Below are positions 1 to 4,947 of a stretch of DNA of 12,501 nt, in pieces. The position numbers and the translations under genes were made by a program. Location of the stretch: assembly GCA_900546575.1 (NCBI GenBank), contig URDM01000081.1, positions 1 to 12,501 on the forward strand. Direction: 5' to 3'. The number at the start of each line of letters is the position of its first letter. Position 1 is the first letter of the stretch. The DNA is from an uncultured Prevotella sp. (GTDB lineage Bacteria > Bacteroidota > Bacteroidia > Bacteroidales > Bacteroidaceae). Below the pieces are notes generated by a model. The model saw nothing but the letters and a program-made list of their open reading frames with translations. It did no database searches and was not told the DNA's origin.

Positions 1-686
1 TCGGCATGTACGCCTGATATGGCTACTGCCATTCCTCCTACATCTATTACGAGTCGGCGGTCGCGGGCTATGCGGATCACATAACCTTCAAGTCCGGCAT
101 ATTCACCTGTCAATATGCGTAGCAGGGTACGGTTCTTGGAATAATAAACAAAGGGACGGAGAAGGAAACGGAGACGTTCTGGCTCGGTTTCTGCAACACG
201 CATAAATGGCTCCATCTGGTTGCAAGGGATAGTGGCTACCTTTCCTGTACTACAATTCTTACAGAGCTTGTATGGTTTTTTGTTTTTATCTAAGTAGTCC
301 TGTAATAATTCTGGATTACCTTGTAAGAATATCAGTCCACTTACAGAAGGGGTTTCCACTTCGCGCATTCCGCCTCTGTTTCTGTGACGGGGGACGTATT
401 TTATTGTTTTATGCACAAAATGGGTTACCCCATCTTTCTTTAGTTGGTCTTCTATCGACTTCACTTTTTGGTTGTGTACAAAAAGATAACTCCATGACGT
501 ATAGTCTACTTTCTCTTTCGCAGCCTTAGATTTTATGTTCACTTGCGGACACTTCTTTATCGCTGAACCAGTCATTTCGTCTGGCTCAGAAACGTGTGTG
601 CCCTCTGGAAATTCATTGCTTTCAGATGTCTGAAAACGCTTTGTTTCGTCGGCTGTAGACAGAGAAACCGTGCAATCCTGCTTCAT
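1..686 (-). CDS. upxY: UpxY-family (NusG-like) transcription antiterminator, C-terminus cut by window edge
   Basis: I read an open minus-strand frame of 228 codons from ATG at 686 to the window edge; an in-frame TAA lies at 702-704. The start is supported by a purine-rich GGAGAGG just before ATG. Residues 1-64 are a hydrophilic extension without a recognised domain. From Trp65 (WSYLFVHNQK) a NusG N-terminal-like domain follows, with VPRHRNRGG near 98-106 and SGLIFLQG near 114-121. The stretch IPCNQMEPFMRV near 153-164 resembles the IPD-QM--FM segment of UpxY proteins. A KOW-like region (TGEYAGLEGYV, then DRRLVIDVGG) lies at about 193-218. UpxY proteins are the first genes of capsular polysaccharide operons in Bacteroidales and let RNA polymerase read through the long operon. 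The downstream genes would lie left of the window. The extension makes it longer than the usual family length of about 170-190 residues; Met38 is an alternative start. CxxC at Cys142/Cys145 is of unknown meaning. Confidence 0.92.
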   Translation of the reverse strand, partial: MKQDCTVSLSTADETKRFQTSESNEFPEGTHVSEPDEMTGSAIKKCPQVNIKSKAAKEKVDYTSWSYLFVHNQKVKSIEDQLKKDGVTHFVHKTIKYVPRHRNRGGMREVETPSVSGLIFLQGNPELLQDYLDKNKKPYKLCKNCSTGKVATIPCNQMEPFMRVAETEPERLRFLLRPFVYYSKNRTLLRILTGEYAGLEGYVIRIARDRRLVIDVGGMAVAISGVHA

Positions 687-887
687 AACCTCTCCGCTAC
701 TTTATGTCACTGCTGGCTGCCATCACATGGGATGACGATGCTAATTTTACAATAACATTGTTCATAAATTCATACTATCGGTGTGTATGTTTGTCCAGTT
801 ATGGGATTCAATGTTTCACAAATCAAATATGCTAATTGCGCCGCATTTTCATCTCATATTGGCTTTGAGTCTCTATCTCTTTACGTA
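687..887 (-). other. Untranslated leader of upxY (non-coding)
   Basis: This stretch separates the inverted-repeat promoter from the upxY start and would form a 5' leader of roughly 200 bases. It is AT-rich, with only weak short hairpins (for example ACAAT-AAC-ATTGT at 749-761) and very short chance reading frames. A long leader in front of upxY is usual for capsule loci, where the antiterminator is thought to act on the 5' untranslated RNA. I see no recognised riboswitch or terminator in it. Confidence 0.5.
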
Positions 888-906
888 CTGTTTTCACATT
901 ATAAAA
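888..906 (+). repeat. Left arm of perfect 19-bp inverted repeat (recombination site candidate)
   Basis: The sequence CTGTTTTCACATTATAAAA at 888-906 is the exact reverse complement of 1069-1087. The left arm also lies in a shorter dyad: TACTGTTTT at 886-894 and AAAACAGTA at 903-911 pair perfectly around an 8-base loop. The right copy does not keep this outer symmetry, so the unit shared by both arms is the 19-bp element. Arm length and spacing match the sites recombined by serine or tyrosine invertases at Bacteroidales capsule promoters. Confidence 0.85.
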
Positions 907-1068
907 CAGTATCCTCTCTGCAAAAGTACTACTTTTCCTTCACTTCTTATCATTTTTGAATGAAAAAGTTTGGCAAAACCCCGAATTTTCCTCTAAAATG
1001 TTTTACAAATCCGACCCTTCAAGGCTTCAAAATCCCTTTGTTTACAGCTTTCTTTCTCATTGTGCATA
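907..1068. other. Putative invertible promoter segment (phase-variation switch)
   Basis: This 162-bp segment lies between perfect 19-bp inverted arms, directly upstream of the upxY leader. It is AT-rich, has no convincing reading frame, and carries one -7-type element directed at upxY. I found no matching TAnnTTTG element on the opposite strand. In Bacteroides fragilis and relatives, capsule operons start with such an invertible promoter; flipping it turns the operon on or off. Here the element faces upxY, so the sequenced state is read as ON. No invertase gene is in the window, so the enzyme must be encoded elsewhere. The arms, spacing and context are seen directly; inversion itself is inferred. 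Confidence 0.8.
921..928 (-). promoter_or_regulatory. Bacteroidales -7 element TACTTTTG directed at upxY
   Basis: On the minus strand this reads TACTTTTG followed by CA, a full match to the TAnnTTTG -7 consensus of the Bacteroidota primary sigma factor. The expected start of transcription is about 911-915, just inside the segment and before the left arm. No clear TTTG -33 box is seen about 20 bases upstream, so the promoter may be weak or assisted. Confidence 0.6.
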
Positions 1069-1087
1069 TTTTATAATGTGAAAACAG
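1069..1087 (-). repeat. Right arm of perfect 19-bp inverted repeat
   Basis: TTTTATAATGTGAAAACAG on the plus strand is the exact reverse complement of 888-906. The outer flanks of the two arms diverge after one or two bases, which supports a defined short recombination site over a long duplicated region. Confidence 0.85.
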
Positions 1088-1454
1088 ATACTCTCCTCCC
1101 ATCTTTATCTCTACGTCCAATATGTTCGGTTTTTGTCAAAGCCCACCATGGGGTTCAGATACACCTGCGTCGTCTTCTTTTCATAAAAAGAGCGAAAAAC
1201 TGCCATGAAAAGAGAGTGTCAACGCCGAAATTATGCCAGTCATAAAGAAGAACTTCAACGCAAGAGCCGTGAGTTCCACAGACAGCTAAGAGTGAATAAC
1301 TGAGTCCACTTTAAAAAGTGAGCTCAATGAATAATCGATTGTAGAAAATGATGGCAAAGTTTTTTATACTAAAAACAGATGATACTCGTAAAATAGCACT
1401 ATAAAAACAAATAAATTGATGCATTCGCCATGACCTCGTAAAAATATTGTATTA
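1088..1454. other. Intergenic region between the promoter segment and pflA
   Basis: No convincing gene lies here. A plus-strand frame at 1205-1303 would encode a 32-residue Lys/Arg-rich peptide (MKRECQRRNYASHKEELQRK...), with nothing recognisable and no promoter in the present orientation; I treat it as unproven. A dyad lies at 1302-1325. At 1362-1386, TTTTATA, AAAACAGAT and ACTC occur in the same order as in the right arm of the 19-bp repeat and its flank, with small gaps, which could be a decayed third copy or chance. Confidence 0.4.
1302..1325. terminator. Stem-loop downstream of pflA, possible terminator or insulator
   Basis: CACTT-TAAA-AAGTG at 1307-1320 forms a 5-bp stem with a 4-base loop, and the flanks GAGT and GCTC extend the pairing past one mismatch. 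It lies about 130 bases beyond the pflA stop. No T-run follows directly on either side, so an intrinsic terminator is uncertain. It could block transcription between pflA and the upxY promoter. Confidence 0.3.
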
Positions 1455-2177
1455 TTACTGGCATGGCTTATATTCAGCCATGAATGCCCTTATTTCTTGT
1501 GCGCGTTCAGCCGTCATAGCCGGCACACCCTCAAGCTTATACTTCAGTCCGAGTTTCTCATATTTATATTCTCCGAGCGTGTGGTAGGGCAAGATTTCAA
1601 TTTTCTCCACGCAGTCATATTTTGCCACGTGTTCGCCCAGTCGTCGCAGCCACTCGTCGTTGTCAGTCAGTCCTGGCACCACGACGTGGCGTATCCAGGT
1701 AGGCAGATGTAGTTGTTCCAGCATGTCCAGAAACGCAAGGTTGTTGGTTTGCTGCACACCCGTAAGTCGTGGGTAGAGTTCAGCGTCCATCGTCTTCACA
1801 TCGAGCAGCACGAGGTCGGTATTGTAGAGCACGTCCTTCACCCGTCCGGTTATAATCGCACCACTTGTGTCGAGAGCCGTGTGGAGTCCTTCAGCATGGC
1901 ACAGTCGGAAGAATTCTGCCACGAAGTCGGCTTGCATCAGGGGTTCGCCGCCAGACAGCGTCACTCCCCCACTCTTTATAAACGACCGATACTTCATCAC
2001 TTCGTCCAACAGTTGCTGAGGCTCCAGCTCATACTGGCACTTGCCATGAGGGTCCCACGTATCGGGGTTATGGCAAAACTGGCAACGCAACGGACAGCCT
2101 TGCATAAAGGCTACAAAACGCACACCTGGACCGTCTACGGTTCCAAAAGATTCAAAGGAATGGATTCGTCCTATCAT
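1455..2177 (-). CDS. pflA: Pyruvate formate-lyase activating enzyme (radical SAM)
   Basis: The product installs the glycyl radical on pyruvate formate-lyase in the cytoplasm. It uses S-adenosylmethionine and a [4Fe-4S] cluster and supports anaerobic cleavage of pyruvate to acetyl-CoA and formate. The 240-residue protein starts MIGRIHSFESFGTVDGPGVR. It has the radical-SAM cluster motif CxxxCxxC at Cys28, Cys32 and Cys35 (GCPLRCQFCHNPDTW), then SGGEP at about 75-79. Length is close to E. coli PflA (246 residues). I chose ATG at 2177; a longer frame to 2279 adds 34 residues translated from the heptamer repeat and a promoter-like site, and is not family-like. No pflB is adjacent, so the partner must lie elsewhere; another glycyl-radical activase is possible but less likely given the PflA-like N-terminus. 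Confidence 0.95.
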   Translation of the reverse strand: MIGRIHSFESFGTVDGPGVRFVAFMQGCPLRCQFCHNPDTWDPHGKCQYELEPQQLLDEVMKYRSFIKSGGVTLSGGEPLMQADFVAEFFRLCHAEGLHTALDTSGAIITGRVKDVLYNTDLVLLDVKTMDAELYPRLTGVQQTNNLAFLDMLEQLHLPTWIRHVVVPGLTDNDEWLRRLGEHVAKYDCVEKIEILPYHTLGEYKYEKLGLKYKLEGVPAMTAERAQEIRAFMAEYKPCQ

Positions 2178-2200
2178 ATTTAATTGTTGAAATACGTGTA

Positions 2201-2208
2201 CAAAGATA
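2201..2208 (-). promoter_or_regulatory. Candidate -7 element TATCTTTG of the pflA promoter
   Basis: The minus strand reads TATCTTTG, a full TAnnTTTG match, 23 bases before the pflA start codon. Transcription would begin near 2194. A consensus TTTG -33 box is not seen; the -33 position falls in the heptamer repeat arm. It indicates that pflA can be transcribed separately from the genes to its right and supports the short start at 2177. Confidence 0.5.
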
Positions 2209-2217
2209 CGACTTTTA

Positions 2218-2333
2218 AGTGTTAAGTGTTGAATGTTAAGTGTTAAATTGTTTGGATACTGCAATTCAAAATTGAGCAATTCCTAATGCGTGTAGCGCAA
2301 CAATTCAACACTCAACATTCAACATTCCACATT
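2218..2333. repeat. Heptamer-based inverted repeat (33-base arms)
   Basis: Arm 2218-2250 is built from AAGTGTT/GAATGTT-like units, and arm 2301-2333 holds CAACACT/CAACATT-like units in inverted order. They match at 27 of 33 positions and are separated by 50 bases. Most mismatches are transitions, so they become G-U pairs in one or the other strand's RNA. The right arm starts directly beyond the smalltalk stop codon, and the left arm abuts the pflA promoter. Such AACACTCAACATTC-type repeats are common between Bacteroidales genes. A long hairpin here could end or stabilise the smalltalk transcript. No T-run follows, so classical intrinsic termination is not shown. Confidence 0.75.
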
Positions 2334-2441
2334 CTAATTGCAGACGCTGCTTTGTACGCCGAGGGTGGCGAGGAGTGCGGTGATTACGCTCACGATGAAC
2401 TGGAGCACGGTCTTGAGTGTTTCTTTGTTTGAGTTTTTCAT
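2334..2441 (-). CDS. Smalltalk family micro-protein (35 aa)
   Basis: A 35-codon minus-strand frame starts at ATG 2441 and ends with TAG at 2334-2336. The N-terminus is charged (MKNSNKETLKT). A hydrophobic stretch of about 18 residues follows (VLQFIVSVITALLATLGV, residues 12-29), and the end is short and polar (QSSVCN). This layout and the -VSVITALLATLG- core match the Bacteroidales 'smalltalk protein' family of about 33 residues, whose function is unknown to me. It probably associates with the membrane. Family members often sit beside an HU-type DNA-binding protein gene and an N-acetylmuramoyl-L-alanine amidase gene, and neither is here. Being within 2 kb of a capsule-type upxY fits frequent genomic settings of the family. 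The call rests on remembered family features. Confidence 0.82.
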   Translation of the reverse strand: MKNSNKETLKTVLQFIVSVITALLATLGVQSSVCN

Positions 2442-2666
2442 GGTATTTTGATTATTAAAGTTATTGATTAGTTATAAGTATTTAATAAAGGAGTTTGAAA
2501 CATAACTGACCCTTTGAAACGCAACTGAAACTGAAACAACTGAAACGCTTTGTTGTGATTGATTGTGTTTTTAACTATGCTCTTGTGCTTTTCTTTATGC
2601 TCATCAAAGATTTGTATTTGCTTATCGTAAGCCACGCTACTGCTCATTGAGTATGTACAATAGAAT
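2442..2666 (-). other. Leader/intergenic region upstream of smalltalk with TGAAAC repeats
   Basis: This AT-rich gap separates the last operon gene from the smalltalk gene. On the minus strand, AATCTTTG (2606-2613) and TATGTTTC (2497-2504) each differ from TAnnTTTG at one position and could be promoters for the micro-protein. A small dyad GCTTA-TCG-TAAGC at 2620-2632 has no T-run, so no clear terminator follows the tlpA-like genes; read-through into smalltalk is possible. Confidence 0.4.
2496..2546. repeat. Five direct TGAAAC repeats
   Basis: TGAAAC occurs at 2496-2501, 2515-2520, 2526-2531, 2532-2537 and 2541-2546. The spacing is irregular (19, 11, 6 and 9 bases), so it is neither a CRISPR array nor a helical-phase operator set. 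It lies in the leader of the smalltalk gene. It could be a protein-binding cluster or low-complexity sequence. Confidence 0.6.
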
Positions 2667-3797
2667 TCAGAATCCGAGTAGTGATTTCAGTTTGTCGGAG
2701 AGTTCGTCGGTATCAAACTTACCCACCATATTACCATCCTTGTCAATAAGGAATTTGGCAGGGATATTCTTCACGGCATACATTGTATTGATGTCGGCTG
2801 AGGTATTAGCTCCGCGCAATACGTGGCGGAACATGCCTATTCCGTCCTTCTCGACAATATTGCGCCACTTGGCAAGGTCGCGATCGTCGTCAGCAACATA
2901 TATAAACTCCACGTCATGGCCCGAGTATTTCTCGTAGAGCTGCTTCATGTGCTTGTTTGTGTAACGACACGGACCACACCAGGTGGCCCAGAAGTCAAGC
3001 ACCACATACTTGCCCTTAAAATCGCCTAGACAGAGAGGCTTGCCATTGATGTCTGTGGCTGTGAATATGGGCGCAGGCTTACCCGTGCTTGTCTTAAGAC
3101 GCAGAGCTATGGTACGCTCAATCTCTTCCGACTGTATCATTCCCTTTAGTCCAGGCGAAAGAGCGTCATATAAAGCCTTGGCGCTATCGGCAGGTATACT
3201 ATTAGCCACGCCATGAAGCAGGAACAAAGACAGTTCCACGTCGGGATGACGACGGATATAATCCATCGTCTTTGCATTGTACGATTGGAATATCGGCTTC
3301 AACGAGGCTTCGAGCTTATACTTGAAGTCCATATCTGTAGAGCTTTTTGCCAGTACTGCCACCGACTTTATTACCGAAGTCTCGGGCATTACCAGTCCGT
3401 TGTACTCATCCTCTTGAGCCTGTTGTACCGAGCCCATAACTACCGGCATCGTATGATTGTAGGCATTAATGCCAACAGTTATGGTGCGAGGCTCGAGATA
3501 GAATTTGGTCTGCTTGTTGATGTCGCCATTAAGCACTCCCTTGTCGGTAGAGATGAATGCCAGGGCGTTGTCTATGTCAAGAGTTCCTTCAAAACGGAAT
3601 GTGCCATTGCTCACCTTGCAGCTGTCCACTATATCTCTGCCTCGGCCGTCGGTGTACGACATATAGAGCACCCTACCCTCGTAGCCATTGGTGAATCCGT
3701 CCACCCTATAGCGCTTTTGGGCTATAGAGCAGACGGAAACAGAGAGCATCAGAGCAAGGACAGTCAGAGTCCTTAGATTACTGTGTCTCATAAGCAT
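2667..3797 (-). CDS. TlpA-like thioredoxin-fold protein with DUF4369-type N-terminus (second copy)
   Basis: The 376-residue protein starts with a signal-peptide-like segment (about residues 8-27, LTVLALMLSVSVCSIAQ). A DUF4369-like region follows (about 29-125) and then a helical linker. The C-terminal thioredoxin fold (about 240-376) carries WCGPC at 273-277 and the cis-proline motif at Pro346 (NIPAKFLID). Both redox cysteines are present, so an oxidoreductase active outside the cytoplasm is likely. It lies 22 bases after a paralogue and is the last gene of the SusC/D operon. Unlike classical TlpA, the motif is followed by RYTNKHM instead of R-E-P, which hints at a different partner. Start: ATG at 3797; ATG at 3791 is equally plausible. 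Substrate unknown. Confidence 0.9.
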   Translation of the reverse strand: MLMRHSNLRTLTVLALMLSVSVCSIAQKRYRVDGFTNGYEGRVLYMSYTDGRGRDIVDSCKVSNGTFRFEGTLDIDNALAFISTDKGVLNGDINKQTKFYLEPRTITVGINAYNHTMPVVMGSVQQAQEDEYNGLVMPETSVIKSVAVLAKSSTDMDFKYKLEASLKPIFQSYNAKTMDYIRRHPDVELSLFLLHGVANSIPADSAKALYDALSPGLKGMIQSEEIERTIALRLKTSTGKPAPIFTATDINGKPLCLGDFKGKYVVLDFWATWCGPCRYTNKHMKQLYEKYSGHDVEFIYVADDDRDLAKWRNIVEKDGIGMFRHVLRGANTSADINTMYAVKNIPAKFLIDKDGNMVGKFDTDELSDKLKSLLGF

Positions 3798-3819
3798 TTA
3801 CGCTATTATTAGAATATTT

Positions 3820-4926
3820 CTATTGGGCAGGGCCAAGCAATTTGGCTACAGCCTCTTCTATCTCCTTGCCACGTAATCCCTCGCCCACGATGCGGTTGTT
3901 CTCATCGAGCAGATAAATCTGCGGGATGCCCACGAGACGGTATTTCTCGGCGGCAATACTATTCCATCCTCGCAGGTCAGACATCTGTGGCCATGTTATA
4001 CCGTCGTGCTGTATTGCCTTTTTCCACAGTTCTGCCCTCTCGTCGAGCGAGATGCCTATAACTTCGAGTCCCTTGTCCTTGTACTTCTTATAGACATTCA
4101 TGATGTTGGGACTCTCGGCACGACACGGACCGCACCACGAAGCCCAGAAATCAAGAATCTTGGCTTTGGCCTTGATGCCGTAAATAGAGATTGGCGAACC
4201 GTCGGGGGTCTTCATCTGCAGGTCGGGAGCCGTACCGCCCACAATGATGCAGGCTATCTGGTCGGAATAAGGTTTAAGCCAACGCCCTGGCACAGTCTGA
4301 CGAGCATTCTCGCCCAGCGCCTCATATCTTGCAGGCAGAGTCTTGGTCTTCATCAGTTCTGCCACTCGCCACACTAGCAGACTTGCGCTTACGATGTTGT
4401 CATGTTGCTTGGCGAAGGCATCCTCAGCCTTGTCAAGTTTTTCACGATACTGATCGTACAAGGCTCTGATCTGTGCTATTGCAAAGAAGTCCTCCTTGCC
4501 AAAGTCGCGCTCGATAACAGCCTTTGCCGAGTCGCGTTCGGTATATATCTGCAGTTCGGTATTGTGGAACTCGTTGCGCAGTTGCTGCAGCTTGCCTCCT
4601 CCTGATATTTTATATTTCATAGGGTCCTTCAGGTCGGCATCAACATGTACCGTCGACTTCTCAAGTATCACGGGAATGCGTATGCTTGAGTCGACCACAC
4701 GTATGCAGGCTGCAGTAGGCTCGCTAACTTTTCCCTTGATGGCAAAGTGTCCCTTGTCGTCGACAAAGGTGCTTGCCAGGGTGTCAAGTCCGTTGGGCGT
4801 GCAAGCCACAAGGTGTATCTTGCGCTCTATATTCTTGAATGAGCCCTCTATCTTGTATTGGGCGTTGACGGTCTGTGCCGAGAGGCACACAAGTGCTGTC
4901 ATGCAGATTGTTGCAGTTTTTTTCAT
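3820..4926 (-). CDS. TlpA-like thioredoxin-fold protein with DUF4369-type N-terminus (first copy)
   Basis: The 368-residue protein has a signal peptide (MKKTATICMTALVCLSAQTV, cleavage near NAQ at 21-23). A DUF4369-like beta domain covers about 24-110, with an alpha-helical middle at about 112-215. A TlpA-type thioredoxin domain spans about 228-368, with WCGPC at 264-268 (DFWASWCGPCRAESP) and cis-Pro335 (GIPQIYLLD). It probably acts as a thiol-disulfide oxidoreductase in the periplasm. No lipobox cysteine is seen, so it should be soluble or weakly attached. It lies 21 bases after the PKD-like lipoprotein gene. Such proteins commonly occur at the end of SusC/D operons, where their targets are mostly unknown. 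The tandem pair probably arose by duplication. Confidence 0.92.
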   Translation of the reverse strand: MKKTATICMTALVCLSAQTVNAQYKIEGSFKNIERKIHLVACTPNGLDTLASTFVDDKGHFAIKGKVSEPTAACIRVVDSSIRIPVILEKSTVHVDADLKDPMKYKISGGGKLQQLRNEFHNTELQIYTERDSAKAVIERDFGKEDFFAIAQIRALYDQYREKLDKAEDAFAKQHDNIVSASLLVWRVAELMKTKTLPARYEALGENARQTVPGRWLKPYSDQIACIIVGGTAPDLQMKTPDGSPISIYGIKAKAKILDFWASWCGPCRAESPNIMNVYKKYKDKGLEVIGISLDERAELWKKAIQHDGITWPQMSDLRGWNSIAAEKYRLVGIPQIYLLDENNRIVGEGLRGKEIEEAVAKLLGPAQ

Positions 4927-4947
4927 TGTATTCTTGCTTTGATTTTA

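Noticed and set aside
272..529. Plus-strand frame of 85 codons
   Set aside because: It lies wholly antisense to upxY, whose minus-strand frame matches a known family; the plus-strand translation has no recognisable features.
781..963. Plus-strand frame of 60 codons over the leader and left repeat arm
   Set aside because: The sequence is low-complexity and AT-rich, runs through the inverted-repeat arm and promoter element, and shows no family-like motif.
1060..1245. Plus-strand frame of 61 codons starting inside the switch
   Set aside because: It crosses the right repeat arm, has no coding-like composition, and would be disrupted by each inversion.
1205..1303. 32-residue basic peptide frame on the plus strand
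   Set aside because: No recognisable family, no ribosome-binding or promoter signal in this orientation; kept only as a remark in the intergenic entry.
1713..2183. Plus-strand frame of 156 codons
   Set aside because: It is antisense to pflA, whose radical-SAM motif is unmistakable.
2178..2279. 34-residue N-terminal extension of PflA
   Set aside because: It is a translation of the heptamer repeat and of the TATCTTTG promoter-like element, while the PflA family begins at MIGRIHSF.
2496..2546. TGAAAC cluster as a CRISPR array
   Set aside because: The units are only 6 bases and irregularly spaced, with no spacer-like pattern and no cas gene.
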